Shown here one piece after another: positions 30,508 to 39,599 of a stretch of 49,616 nt of DNA (position 1 is the stretch's first letter; every line of letters starts with the position of its first letter). Source of the DNA: a virus. The notes beneath the pieces are model-generated. The model had not been told where the DNA came from. It searched no databases and saw only the letters and a list, made by a program, of their open reading frames with translations. The position numbers and the translations under genes are program-made. Location of the stretch: IMG/VR virus record IMGVR_UViG_3300025132_000059, positions 1-49,616 of that record, one strand, 5' to 3'.

Positions 30508-30933
30508 ATGTCAATTCAAATTTTGAGCCGCCGCTCGACAGTTTTACATGATCGTCCTAATCCGCTCCGGATCGGTGCTGGTGAACTTTGTGTAAATACG
30601 AATCCAAATGATCCTGGCCTGTATTTTGCAGACAGCACTGCTTCACCTTCGACAGGATTGATAAAAGCTGGCCCAACTTTTGTTGGAGCTACCGCACCCA
30701 ACACCCCAGCCGCAGGTTTCGCTACTTCGAGTAAAGGAGAGTCTTGGCTTGATACTGCAAGCACGCACATTCTGAAGATACACGACGGTTCAAATTTTCA
30801 AACTGTAAAAGCAGTTGCTTCAAACAGTGCAGGCAAACCAAGCAATCCTGTGGATGGACAGCTTCATTACGATAAAACTGCTAACGACTTATTCATGTAT
30901 GACGCTACCGGCGCCAACTGGATAGCAGTTTAG
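30508..30933 (+). CDS. Tail fibre-like protein with MTD-type N-terminal domain, 141 aa
   Basis: The N-terminus (MSIQILSRRSTVLHDRPNPL, then RIGAGELCVNTNPNDPGLYF) matches the fold known from major-tropism-determinant-like phage fibre proteins, with a second half of the type VDGQLHYDKTANDLFMYDAT. These domains anchor or form short fibres. Starts 2 nt after the previous stop. Its 3' end overlaps the antisense 80-aa gene by 4 nt. Confidence 0.7.
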   Translation: MSIQILSRRSTVLHDRPNPLRIGAGELCVNTNPNDPGLYFADSTASPSTGLIKAGPTFVGATAPNTPAAGFATSSKGESWLDTASTHILKIHDGSNFQTVKAVASNSAGKPSNPVDGQLHYDKTANDLFMYDATGANWIAV

Positions 30934-31172
30934 TGGCTTATTAAATGATCTAAGATCCTGTCTAGTTTTGAATGCACTGATTCCATTTCCCTCAAGAAAT
31001 CTTCTTTCAAAACATAATTAGCAGTTAAACGATCTTCCAGATCATCCAAGTCGTCCTCGACACGCTCAAAACGGCGTTCTATTTTATTATTAAAAGAGGT
31101 TAAGGCACGTGATAGGCCAGCAAAGGCTCCCATGCCACCTGTAATCACAGCGGTAATCATTTCAGGCGTCAC
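30930..31172 (-). CDS. Small antisense membrane protein with coiled coil, 80 aa
   Basis: Minus-strand gene within the rightward fibre block. N-terminal hydrophobic segment (ITAVITGGMGAFAGLSRAL, residues 6-24), then a charged coiled coil (FERVEDDLDDLEDRLTANYV and ESVHSKLDRILDHL). One membrane pass with a cytoplasmic or periplasmic coiled coil is characteristic of several conserved cyanophage proteins of unknown function. A holin or lysis-accessory role is possible but unproven. Confidence 0.65.
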   Translation of the reverse strand: MTPEMITAVITGGMGAFAGLSRALTSFNNKIERRFERVEDDLDDLEDRLTANYVLKEDFLREMESVHSKLDRILDHLISH

Positions 31173-31244
31173 TTTGCCTACAGCTCTATCTTCTTATTCT
31201 AGGGGATTTAACAAATTAGAATGATTATACGACTTTAGAATAAT

Positions 31245-31772
31245 ATGGCAACGGGATACGAGCCCAATATTGAGGGTGCTTTGACAGTACTCGTTGATCT
31301 AATGAATGCAAACGCATTCACAATGACTCGTCAACCGTATGAGCCCAATTATAGAGGCTTGGTTGATGCGCTTATTGATCTAAAAGAAGGTTTTCCTGTC
31401 TTTTCTCCTGAACGGGTTGGCTTTGACGTAACGACTTTTGAAGATGTGGCTGATGGAGATGCGCTTTATCTTAGGGCTAGCGATGGTAAAGCAGGGAAAG
31501 CATTAGCCAATGGGACGCTTGATCAGGCTACGGTAGTGGGTTTTGCTGATACCGCTGCATCGTCGGGTGATGCCGTAAAATGCCTTGTTGCGGGCGTTCT
31601 TGACTATCCGTCTGCAATTGACGCTGGCGACATTCATTTCCTTGCTACAACAGCAGGTGCTGTCACTACTACGGCTCCATCAGGGTCGGGTCAGTACGTT
31701 ACTCGTGTAGGAGAGGGTGCCACGGCTAGTGAATTAAGTATTCAAATCGAACCACCTATATTACTTGTGTAA
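31245..31772 (+). CDS. Fibre-associated protein, paralogue A, 175 aa
   Basis: The core resembles the next protein: FEDVADGDALYLRASDGKAG, then GTLDQATVVGFADTA and a shared end IEPPILL. Beta-rich, in the style of phage head-fibre or tail-fibre domains. Probably the older or longer copy of a tandem duplication. Two TAGAAT boxes stand in front of it, at 31217 and 31236. Confidence 0.65.
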   Translation: MATGYEPNIEGALTVLVDLMNANAFTMTRQPYEPNYRGLVDALIDLKEGFPVFSPERVGFDVTTFEDVADGDALYLRASDGKAGKALANGTLDQATVVGFADTAASSGDAVKCLVAGVLDYPSAIDAGDIHFLATTAGAVTTTAPSGSGQYVTRVGEGATASELSIQIEPPILLV

Positions 31773-32224
31773 TGAGTACTAATTACGAACCATATTCACA
31801 GAATACGGAAGGCTTGAAAGAGGTTTTAATTGACCTGAAATCAACATTGTCCGGAAGAACTGTCTACTCTGTAGCAGGATTTGGTGCTATTGCATTTGAG
31901 GATGTTTCGCAAGGTGATGCAGTTTACGCTCGCGCAAGTGACGGGCGCGTCGGCAAGGCATCTAATAATGGAACACTAGATCAAGCGACTTGCGTTGGTT
32001 TTGTACAGACCTCAAAATCAGCAGGACAAGAAGCACGTGTTTTAATTGTTGGCATATTAGCTAAAAACGGTCTTGACGCAGGCGATACACATTACTTAGG
32101 GGTAAATGGTGGTCTAGTATCGACACCACCTACTGGACCGAATAAATACTTGGTTCGCCTTGGTGAAGGCATAAGCACTACCAACCTAGCAATCCATATT
32201 GAGCCACCTATCCTCTTAACTTAA
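31772..32224 (+). CDS. Fibre-associated protein, paralogue B, 150 aa
   Basis: FEDVSQGDAVYARASDGRVG and GTLDQATCVGFVQTSKSAG, ending IHIEPPILLT: clearly a paralogue of the 175-aa protein immediately upstream, with a 1-nt overlap. The N-terminus (MSTNYEPYSQNTEG) also matches in outline. Tandem duplication of a virion protein gene. Confidence 0.65.
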   Translation: MSTNYEPYSQNTEGLKEVLIDLKSTLSGRTVYSVAGFGAIAFEDVSQGDAVYARASDGRVGKASNNGTLDQATCVGFVQTSKSAGQEARVLIVGILAKNGLDAGDTHYLGVNGGLVSTPPTGPNKYLVRLGEGISTTNLAIHIEPPILLT

Positions 32225-32251
32225 GTACGTGCGATAGGATGGTTCAATAGA

Positions 32252-32280
32252 CAGTTTAATTACGCAATGTTTTTAAACTG
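32252..32280 (+). repeat. Inverted repeat before a fibre gene
   Basis: CAGTTTAA and its complement TTAAACTG flank 13 nt, ending 14 nt before the ATG at 32295. It is AT-rich with no T-run after it. Could be a weak terminator, an operator, or an mRNA hairpin. Confidence 0.4.
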
Positions 32281-32294
32281 AAAGGGAATTACAA

Positions 32295-33476
32295 ATGGCA
32301 ACAAAAAAGTCACTTATTCTCAATGCTGGTCTCTTACAGGAGCTTAATTCTTCTGCAGATAAACTTGACCTGGCAGGTAATAGTACGTCTGATTTATCAG
32401 AGGGTACAAATCAGTATTTCACTAACGCCCGCTCTCGGGGAGCTGTAAGTGTTACAGACTCTGGCGGATTAGGTTCACTTGCCTATAACTCGACCTCTGG
32501 AGTTATTACTTACACTGGGCCGAGCAGCTCAGATGTACGTGGTGAAATCTCGGTAGCATCCGGATCAGGACTGTCATACGACAGTAGTACTGGTGAAATC
32601 GGCACGAGTGCGATACCAAACTCGCAGTTAGCTAATTCCAGTCTGACTATCGGTTCGACTGCAGTTGCTTTGGGCGCTACTGCATCGACCATTGCAGGAC
32701 TAACAAGTCTGACATCGGCCACCGTAGTTGCAAGCACCACACTGAATATCGGTGCTGATGGTGCTGCAAACAGCATCAAAATTGCCTCCGGTGGGATTAC
32801 CTATGAAGGCTCAGGTGTAGACGCACATGAGACTACCGTTTCAGTTGTAAACCCGACGGGTGATCGCACCATCAATTTCCCAGATGCTAGTGGAACGGTT
32901 GCACTATTAGGTTCTCTAAGTGCAGCCAACAGTGGCACCGGATTCGGCTCTCTCGCCTACAACTCTGGAACCGGAGCATACACTTTTACTGTCGTAACAG
33001 CAGCCAATATTAGGGCGCAGGTATCAGTCACTGATTCTGGCGGCGACGGTTCATTAGCCTATAACAACTCGACAGGCGTTCTTACCTACACCGGACCGAG
33101 TGCCGCTGAAGCCCGTGCACACGTTAGCGTTGCAGCTGGCTCAGGACTTACATACAACAGCAGCAGTGGTGAGTTCGGGACTAATGCCATACCTAATGCA
33201 CAGTTAGCAAATAGCTCGATTACTATCGGATCGACTGGTATTGCGCTCGGTACGACAGCTACAACCCTAGCTGGTCTCACTTCGTTTACTTGTAACGCAA
33301 TCGTCACTAATGACGATGGATTTAGGGTCCGCGATAATAGTGATAATACTAAGCAGCTTGCATTCGAATTATCCGGTGTAAGTTCAGGCACCACTCGTAC
33401 TCTGACTGTTCCTAACGTCAATGGGACAATCGCAGACGAAGGATTTGCTACAGCAATTGCAGTTGCATTAGGATAA
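32295..33476 (+). CDS. Tail fibre with two long repeats, 393 aa
   Basis: Two copies of a repeat of about 130 residues: VSVTDSGGLGSLAYNSTSGV, ITYTGPSSSDVRG, VASGSGLSYDSSTGEIGTSA, IPNSQLANSSLTIGSTAVAL, then again VSVTDSGGDGSLAYNNSTGV and so on. Ser/Thr/Gly-rich beta sequence, typical of trimeric phage fibres. Preceded by AAAGGGAATTACAA. Likely contacts the host surface or forms a shaft. Confidence 0.75.
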   Translation: MATKKSLILNAGLLQELNSSADKLDLAGNSTSDLSEGTNQYFTNARSRGAVSVTDSGGLGSLAYNSTSGVITYTGPSSSDVRGEISVASGSGLSYDSSTGEIGTSAIPNSQLANSSLTIGSTAVALGATASTIAGLTSLTSATVVASTTLNIGADGAANSIKIASGGITYEGSGVDAHETTVSVVNPTGDRTINFPDASGTVALLGSLSAANSGTGFGSLAYNSGTGAYTFTVVTAANIRAQVSVTDSGGDGSLAYNNSTGVLTYTGPSAAEARAHVSVAAGSGLTYNSSSGEFGTNAIPNAQLANSSITIGSTGIALGTTATTLAGLTSFTCNAIVTNDDGFRVRDNSDNTKQLAFELSGVSSGTTRTLTVPNVNGTIADEGFATAIAVALG

Positions 33477-33480
33477 CGTT

Positions 33481-33879
33481 ATGGCAACCCAAGTACAATT
33501 CCGCAGAGGCACATCTGCTCAGCACCAGACTTTCAAAGGTGCTCTCGGCGAGATTACAGTTGACACCACAAAGAGTTCATGCGTTGTTCATGATGCAGTG
33601 ACAACGGGAGGATTTCCTCTTTTACGTGAAGACGGAACAAACTCCTCCTTTGCTCTTGGATCACTATCAAGCTGTGCACTTAAATTTGCGTCTGATGCAA
33701 ACACAGGCATCATTAGCCCTGGACCCGATCAACTTAGTTTAGTGACCGGAGGAGTTGCTAGACTTACAATAGACTCAGCAGGCGCTGTAACCATTCCAGG
33801 CAACGTTTCTATCGCAGGTGATCTAAACGTGTCTGGAGCTCAGAACTCTAACATTGCATTAATTGTTGCTCTAGGCTGA
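33481..33879 (+). CDS. Tail fibre component with MTD-type N-terminus, 132 aa
   Basis: MATQVQFRRGTSAQHQTFKG followed by ALGEITVDTTKSSCVVHD is the typical start of fibre proteins with the major-tropism-determinant N-terminal domain. C-terminal beta segment TIDSAGAVTIPGNVSIAGDL is shaft-like. Short stand-alone version. Starts 4 nt after the previous stop. Confidence 0.75.
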   Translation: MATQVQFRRGTSAQHQTFKGALGEITVDTTKSSCVVHDAVTTGGFPLLREDGTNSSFALGSLSSCALKFASDANTGIISPGPDQLSLVTGGVARLTIDSAGAVTIPGNVSIAGDLNVSGAQNSNIALIVALG

Positions 33880-33880
33880 T

Positions 33881-34222
33881 ATGGCAAACACTTTTAAGAT
33901 CAACACGAAATCCAGCCTTGTCACAGATGCTGTTTCGAGTGCTAACACTAATGTCTTATCAGCAGGTGGTAGTGCCACTCTTGTCATCTTGAGTGTGCTG
34001 GTTTCTAACAAAGGCGCGTCTGCAGCTGATGTCGATGTCTACCTAGTGACGAATACAGGAGACGATGTATATATCATTCGCAATGCCCCAGTCCCCTCAG
34101 GGTCGTCTCTTGAGTTGATCTCAGGTTCTAAGATCATTATGGAGTCCAGTGATATTTTACGCGCACGCTCAGATACAGCGACAACATTAGATATTTCAGT
34201 TAGCTACCTTGAGCAGACTTGA
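33881..34222 (+). CDS. Small beta-rich tail protein, 113 aa
   Basis: MANTFKINTKSSLVTDAVSS, TLVILSVLVSNKGASAADVD, YIIRNAPVPSGSSLELISGS: an all-beta layout often found in small phage tail proteins of cyanophages. Ends TGA-TAA. Role within the fibre or tail tip unknown. Confidence 0.65.
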   Translation: MANTFKINTKSSLVTDAVSSANTNVLSAGGSATLVILSVLVSNKGASAADVDVYLVTNTGDDVYIIRNAPVPSGSSLELISGSKIIMESSDILRARSDTATTLDISVSYLEQT

Positions 34223-34228
34223 TAAAGC

Positions 34229-34546
34229 ATGGCACTTACGTCAATTGCAACGATCTCTAATTACCATGAATTAGAGGCTAAGATAGCTTCTCTTGAGGCG
34301 AAAGTAGAGAAGCTATTGACTCCTGAAAAGGTTCTGGAAAAAGCTGACGAAACTTGGGATATTGTTCGTGAGAAGCGTGATTATTTACTGACCAGCACTG
34401 ACTGGACTATGACACCAGGTGCTTCTGTTGATCAAGCCCAATGGGCGGCATATAGACAGGCTCTGAGAGACCTTCCGCAGACATATAGCTCCGCTAGATT
34501 AGAAGATATTACATGGCCCGTCCAGCCTAGTTCTACACCTGCTTGA
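34229..34546 (+). CDS. Tail fibre assembly-like protein, 105 aa
   Basis: A coiled-coil N-terminus (YHELEAKIASLEAKVEKLLT) and a C-terminus with the signature KRDYLLTSTDWTMTPGASVD and WAAYRQALRDLPQTY, typical of phage tail-fibre-assembly-type domains (R-D-x-L-L-x-x-T-D-W, A-Y-R-Q-A-L-R-D-x-P). These proteins help fold or fit fibres. Lies next to the fibre genes. Ends TGA-TAA. Confidence 0.75.
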   Translation: MALTSIATISNYHELEAKIASLEAKVEKLLTPEKVLEKADETWDIVREKRDYLLTSTDWTMTPGASVDQAQWAAYRQALRDLPQTYSSARLEDITWPVQPSSTPA

Positions 34547-34552
34547 TAAAAA

Positions 34553-35368
34553 ATGTCTTATATCGGTAATGATCTTCAAGTAGCTGCTAGCCGCTATCGA
34601 ATTATTGATGATATTAGCTCGGGATTTAATGGAAGTGAGACGAGTTTCGCGCTTCAAATTGGTGGAGTAGCGCCTACACCTTTTCCTGTAAATGCTCAGC
34701 AGTGTTTGATTTCAGTAAACGGCGTTATTCAGGAACCTGATCCATCAGGTTCTGCAGGTTTTAACTTAGTTGGAACAAATATTGTTTTCAGCTCTGCTCC
34801 AACCAATGGCCACGCCTTCTTCGGTGTTGTTTTGGCTGGTGCCGATTATGTGACAGCTGGAAGCAAATTTCCAGACGGAAGCAATACCGCACCATCGGTC
34901 ACTTTCACCAGTGATAGTGATACAGGACTGTACCGCGCTTCATCAGGTGAAGTAGGACTAGCTAAAAACGGTGTTGCACGCTCCTTCCAAACTCTAGAAG
35001 AAGCACAGACAATCACAGGAGTAAAGACATACAACGCTGCTGCAATTGCAGAAGTTACAACTTTGAGTAACGCCTCTAGCACTGTAGCTGTTGATCTTTC
35101 TCTTTCAAATAATTTTACGCTTACTTTGAACGGCACTGTCAACACTATCGGTGCACCAACAAATGCAGTGGCTGGACAAAGCGGTTCTATTTTTCTAGTG
35201 CAGGATTCGACCGGCTCTCGTACTACTGGTTGGCATAATAATTGGAAATTTGCCGGAGGGACCGTGCCAACTTTAACAACTACCGCGAGTGCCGTTGATC
35301 GCGTAGATTACATTTGTAAAAGTAGTACTGAAATACACGCCGTTGCTACACTGAATTATACGCGATAG
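34553..35368 (+). CDS. Tail fibre protein, module copy 1 first gene, 271 aa
   Basis: MSYIGNDLQVAASRYRIIDD, then SSGFNGSETSFAL, CLISVNGVIQEPD and FFGVVLAG match the N-terminus of the 249-aa gene at 38850. The C-terminal part is a fibre tip or shaft domain with DSDTGLYRASSGEVGLAKNG. First half of a two-gene module that is repeated 4 kb downstream. Confidence 0.75.
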   Translation: MSYIGNDLQVAASRYRIIDDISSGFNGSETSFALQIGGVAPTPFPVNAQQCLISVNGVIQEPDPSGSAGFNLVGTNIVFSSAPTNGHAFFGVVLAGADYVTAGSKFPDGSNTAPSVTFTSDSDTGLYRASSGEVGLAKNGVARSFQTLEEAQTITGVKTYNAAAIAEVTTLSNASSTVAVDLSLSNNFTLTLNGTVNTIGAPTNAVAGQSGSIFLVQDSTGSRTTGWHNNWKFAGGTVPTLTTTASAVDRVDYICKSSTEIHAVATLNYTR

Positions 35369-35372
35369 GTAG

Positions 35373-37745
35373 ATGGCACATTTTCATAATAATGCTCTTA
35401 TCGGCGCGTCGGGCGCTGGCGGTGCTGGAGAATTCAGGATTGAACGTAGCTTGCGGTTTGATCAAACTGCAACGGCCCATTTGAGTCGCACTCCGTCTGC
35501 TAATGGAAATAAAAAAAAGTGGACCTGGAGCGGATGGGTGAAAAGGTGTACGAATGGAAACAGGGATGGCCTGTTTGAGGCTGAGGCTAACGGAAATTAC
35601 ACGCTTTTACGGATAAGAGACGATAACGACAAAATTAGCCTTGACCAGTACGGAGGAGGCAATTTTTACGTCTTAACCGATGCTGTATTTCGCGATAATT
35701 CTTCTTGGTATCACATTGTTTGCGCTGTAGATACAACTCAATCCACTGACTCAAATAGGGTCAAAATTTATGTTAATGGTGTTCAACAAACGCTAACAGC
35801 AGGTACAAGTTGGCCCAGTCAAAATCAAGACACACGCTTTAACGACACTTCTTATGCAATGAGAATCAGTGGAGTTAATGGCGGTACGCAATTTGACGGC
35901 TATATGGCCGAGGTTCATATTGTCGACGGTCAAGCACTTACTCCGACTGACTTCGGTGAATTTGACTCCGACACTGGTGTTTGGAATCCGATTGAATACT
36001 CTGGATCACACGGGACCAACGGCGCCCACCTCGATTTTTCAGACAACAGCAGTACATCTGCTCTTGGTAACGATGCAGCTGGTAGCAATAATTTCACGGC
36101 TAATAATTTTTCTGTTGCATCAGGCGAAGGAAACGACAGCCTGCTCGACACGCCGATGAATTATGAGGCAGATACTGGCAACAATGGTGGCAACTATTGT
36201 GTTTGGAACCGTCTATCTAGTAATGGCGGAGTTACGATCAAAAATGGAAACTTAGACACTGTAAATACGGGCTCATCATATGACAATCCCCGTGCCACTT
36301 TTGGTATGTCGTCTGGTAAATGGTACTGGGAAGTTAAACTTACGTCCTTTGCGGGTGGCTTTCACGTTGGTTTAGCATTGCCAAATGCAGCAAATTCAAG
36401 TTATCTCGGAGCAACATCGGGCACTTGGGCTTATGGGGATTCCGGGCAAAAGTATGATCAAGGGAGTAGTTCGAGTTACGGAGCATCCTTTACTACTGTT
36501 GGCGACGTAATTAGCTGCGCTTTCGATGCTGATGCAGGGTCAGTTGTTTTTTACAAAAACGGAGTTTCTCAAGGGACAGCTTTCACTGGACTAACAAATG
36601 GTCCATACCTTCCTGCTTTGTACGCACGGGTGAACAGCACTGGAGGCAGTTGGAACTTTGGCCAACGTCCCTTCACTTATACTCCTCCCAGTAATCACAA
36701 AGCACTTTGCACGACTAATCTTACCGACCCAACGATTGCCGACGGTTCGACGGCGTTTGATGTAATTACGGCAACAGCTACTGCTGCGGATAGAACATTC
36801 ACAATGCCTGGCGGTTTTGGCCCTGATTTTGTATGGGCCAAACAGCGGAATGCAGATAATAATAATGCGCTGTTTGACGCCGTGCGGGGCGCTACCAAGC
36901 GCTTGGTTTCAAACTCAACGCAAGCTGAAGACACTCAAGCTAATCAGCTGAAAGCTTTTACTAGCACTGGTTTTACCTACGGTTCTGATATTCCTAACAA
37001 TAGTGGTGCAACAGGTGTTTATTGGTGCTGGGACGCTGGAACGTCAACGGTCAGCAACACTAACGGCAACATCACATCTAGTGTCCGCGCCAATACATCT
37101 GCTGGGTTCTCAATTGTTACTTGGTCAGGAAACAGTCAAAACGCGACTGTAGGCCACGGCTTAGGGGCTACGCCAGAAATGATTTGGCATAAAAGAAGGA
37201 ATGGCTCTGCTTCTTGGGTTGTTTACCACAAGGATGTAGGCAACAACAAGTTCCTGCAGTTAAACGCTATTGATGGTGAAAACCAGGGATCTTATTTTGA
37301 CAATAAGAGCCCTACATCAACCATTTTCAATGTTTCAGATTTTGATGAAATTAACAGGAGTGGTAGCAATTATGTAGCCTTCTGCTTTGCACCTGTCGCA
37401 GGCTATAGCGCGTTTGGTTCGTACAGCGGCAACAATAATGCTAATGGTCCGTTTATTTTTACCGGATTTAGACCTGCTTGGCTTCTAATTAAGCGAAAAA
37501 ATGGTAGCGCAAACTGGTACTTAGTTGATAATGCGAGAGACCCTGACAATGATGTCCATAAGTACCTCAAGCCTAATACGAATAGTGCAGAGATTGATAC
37601 AAACTCAGAAAGCACAAAAAATAATTTGGATTTTCTTTCCAATGGATTCAAATTGAGGGGCACGGAAATCAGCACAAATGCTTCACAGGACTACATCTAC
37701 GCCGCCTTCGCTGAGCATCCCTTCAAAACCGCCCGTGCGCGGTAA
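35373..37745 (+). CDS. Large fibre: LamG-like + SPRY-like + conserved C-terminal domain, module copy 1, 790 aa
   Basis: LamG/concanavalin-like domain (about 25-205: RSLRFDQTATAHLSRTPSAN, WTWSGWVKRC, YHIVCAVDTTQSTDSNRVKI), a SPRY-like domain (about 315-445: ATFGMSSGKWYWEVKLTSF, SCAFDADAGSVVFYKNGVSQ), and a C-terminal domain (about 460-790) ending AAFAEHPFKTARAR. LamG and SPRY bind glycans or proteins, so this is probably a host-recognition fibre. Paralogue of the 813-aa protein at 39599. Confidence 0.8.
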   Translation: MAHFHNNALIGASGAGGAGEFRIERSLRFDQTATAHLSRTPSANGNKKKWTWSGWVKRCTNGNRDGLFEAEANGNYTLLRIRDDNDKISLDQYGGGNFYVLTDAVFRDNSSWYHIVCAVDTTQSTDSNRVKIYVNGVQQTLTAGTSWPSQNQDTRFNDTSYAMRISGVNGGTQFDGYMAEVHIVDGQALTPTDFGEFDSDTGVWNPIEYSGSHGTNGAHLDFSDNSSTSALGNDAAGSNNFTANNFSVASGEGNDSLLDTPMNYEADTGNNGGNYCVWNRLSSNGGVTIKNGNLDTVNTGSSYDNPRATFGMSSGKWYWEVKLTSFAGGFHVGLALPNAANSSYLGATSGTWAYGDSGQKYDQGSSSSYGASFTTVGDVISCAFDADAGSVVFYKNGVSQGTAFTGLTNGPYLPALYARVNSTGGSWNFGQRPFTYTPPSNHKALCTTNLTDPTIADGSTAFDVITATATAADRTFTMPGGFGPDFVWAKQRNADNNNALFDAVRGATKRLVSNSTQAEDTQANQLKAFTSTGFTYGSDIPNNSGATGVYWCWDAGTSTVSNTNGNITSSVRANTSAGFSIVTWSGNSQNATVGHGLGATPEMIWHKRRNGSASWVVYHKDVGNNKFLQLNAIDGENQGSYFDNKSPTSTIFNVSDFDEINRSGSNYVAFCFAPVAGYSAFGSYSGNNNANGPFIFTGFRPAWLLIKRKNGSANWYLVDNARDPDNDVHKYLKPNTNSAEIDTNSESTKNNLDFLSNGFKLRGTEISTNASQDYIYAAFAEHPFKTARAR

Positions 37746-37783
37746 ATTTCCTTGATTTAGATTACTAAAAAAGCAACTAAATA

Positions 37784-38284
37784 ATGTACGTACTCGACGG
37801 CAAACGATTAAGGTATGACATTCCATTTACCGTAGGAGACGTAACGTACCCTGCAAATTGGCTACGTCTGTCTACCTCAGAGCAAAGAGAAGCTCTCGGT
37901 ATTACGGAAAGACCTGAAATTGTTGAAGCCTATTATGATCAACGTTTCTTTTGGGCTGTAGACAATCCTAAGCTTTTAGAAGATACTCCAGTATTGGATG
38001 CGGAGGAAAACGAAACAGGTGAAACCCGAGCTGGTTTAAAAACATTGTGGGTGCAGACACAGAAAGATGCGGCTGCCAATCTTCTTCTCTTGACGGACTG
38101 GTATGTGACACGTAAGTCCGAAACGGGTGTAGCAATCCCAGATGAAATCATAGCTGCACGTTCAGCTATTCGTGCTGCATGCGAACAACGTGAGACTCAA
38201 ATCGGTGACTGCACAACAACAGAAGAACTAGCTACACTAATCTCAGAGGGAGGACTAACTCCGTGGCCCGGAAGTGGTAACTAA
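37784..38284 (+). CDS. Fibre-accessory protein, paralogue 1, 166 aa
   Basis: MYVLDGKRLRYDIPFTVGDV, YPANWLRLSTSEQREALGIT and ENETGETRAGLKTLWVQTQK, then a C-terminal helical part with LLLTDWYVTRKSETGVAIPD. Resembles the next protein over its full length. Such proteins commonly follow cyanophage fibre genes and share the T-D-W-Y pattern of fibre assembly domains. Confidence 0.7.
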   Translation: MYVLDGKRLRYDIPFTVGDVTYPANWLRLSTSEQREALGITERPEIVEAYYDQRFFWAVDNPKLLEDTPVLDAEENETGETRAGLKTLWVQTQKDAAANLLLLTDWYVTRKSETGVAIPDEIIAARSAIRAACEQRETQIGDCTTTEELATLISEGGLTPWPGSGN

Positions 38285-38320
38285 TCTTCTGCATTAGAAT
38301 ACAAACATTAGTCAGGCATT

Positions 38321-38806
38321 ATGTACATTCTTAACGGCTCTCCACTTCCGCTTGATACTGCTTTTGAGGCAAAGGGTATCAGCTATCCTTCCAACTGGTT
38401 ACGCCAGTCCACAAAAGTACAGCGAGCTGCGCTTGAGATTACGTGGGAGCCTGACCCTGCTCCGACACATGATCAAAGATTCCGTTGGTCAGAAGATATT
38501 GTCAAGCAATTTGCTGATGTAGTGTTGGAGGATGAAGAAGGTAATGCTACGGGAGAGGTCATAAAAGGACTTAAAAGCCAGTGGCTTGACGAGCAGAAAA
38601 TGACGTGCAATCTTTTATTGGCGCCTACTGACTGGCACGTGATTCGCAAAGCCGAGCGTGACGTTGCAATTCCGGAAGCAGTCACTACTTATCGGAACAG
38701 CGTCCTGACTGCATGCACAGCAAGAGAGGCTGAGATTAATGCCTGCACTACGACTGAAGAGCTTCAAACGTTAATTACTGAGACAGGCCTCACGGACTGG
38801 CCATAA
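38321..38806 (+). CDS. Fibre-accessory protein, paralogue 2, 161 aa
   Basis: MYILNGSPLPLDTAFEAKGI, YPSNWLRQSTKVQRAALEIT and LLAPTDWHVIRKAERDVAIP match the upstream paralogue in order and spacing. Contains the same C-terminal ACTAREAEINACTTTEELQT repeat-like end. A TAGAAT box lies at 38295-38300. Likely a fibre assembly or tip-attached protein. Confidence 0.7.
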   Translation: MYILNGSPLPLDTAFEAKGISYPSNWLRQSTKVQRAALEITWEPDPAPTHDQRFRWSEDIVKQFADVVLEDEEGNATGEVIKGLKSQWLDEQKMTCNLLLAPTDWHVIRKAERDVAIPEAVTTYRNSVLTACTAREAEINACTTTEELQTLITETGLTDWP

Positions 38807-38849
38807 GAGTAATTCATTTAGAATGATTCTATCTAGGCGGTAATAAACA

Positions 38850-39599
38850 GTGCCATACATTGGTCGGCAAATTGCTCGTGGTCAGAACCGTAAAATCGAT
38901 GATGTGTCGAGTAGCTTTAACGGCGGTACGGCCACGTTTAACCTACGTGCTTCAGGTGATCCGGTTTATCCAGCAACCACTAACCAATTATTCGTTTCTG
39001 TTGGTGGTGTGATGCAGGACCCAGGTACGGACTTTACCGTAGCTGGTGATCAGGTAACCTTTACGACAGCTCCAGCAGCTGGATTAAGCTTTTTCGCCTT
39101 AATGCAAGGCGATGCTGTGGATATAAACACACCGGGTGACGGGACGGTCACAAGCTCGAAAATTGGTAATGACCAGGTAACGACTGCGAAAATCGGCGAT
39201 GACCAGGTCACCGGAGCTAAATTAGCCGATAATATTACGATCTCTTCAACCAGCACAATAACTGGTAGCGTTGTTTCAGATACATCAGGCAATCTCCGCG
39301 ACATTCCACAAAACGCAAAGACCAGTGCGTATGTCTTAGTAATTGGAGATGCAGGCAAACACATCAGTATCACTACTGGTGGTGTTACTGTCAATTCAGG
39401 CATCTTCTCAGCAGGGGATGCCGTAAGTATTTATAACAACAGTTCAAGCGCACAGACGATTACGCAAGGTAGTTCAGTCACTATTCGACTCGCTGGCGTT
39501 GGAACAGCAGGAAATAAAACACTTGCCGCATATGGGTTAGTGACCTTACTATGCATTGCAAGTAACGAATTCGTAATCGCTGGTACTGGAGTTACCTAA
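38850..39599 (+). CDS. Tail fibre protein, module copy 2 first gene, 249 aa
   Basis: GTG start (MPYIGRQIARGQNRKIDDVS). The N-terminal domain parallels the 271-aa protein at 34553: SSFNGGTATFNL, FVSVGGVMQDPG, FTTAPAAGLSFFALMQG. Residues about 85-110 hold short repeats (SSKIGNDQVTTAKIGDDQVT) followed by a beta shaft. Overlaps the next gene's ATG by 1 nt. Forms, with the next gene, the second copy of the module. Confidence 0.75.
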   Translation: MPYIGRQIARGQNRKIDDVSSSFNGGTATFNLRASGDPVYPATTNQLFVSVGGVMQDPGTDFTVAGDQVTFTTAPAAGLSFFALMQGDAVDINTPGDGTVTSSKIGNDQVTTAKIGDDQVTGAKLADNITISSTSTITGSVVSDTSGNLRDIPQNAKTSAYVLVIGDAGKHISITTGGVTVNSGIFSAGDAVSIYNNSSSAQTITQGSSVTIRLAGVGTAGNKTLAAYGLVTLLCIASNEFVIAGTGVT

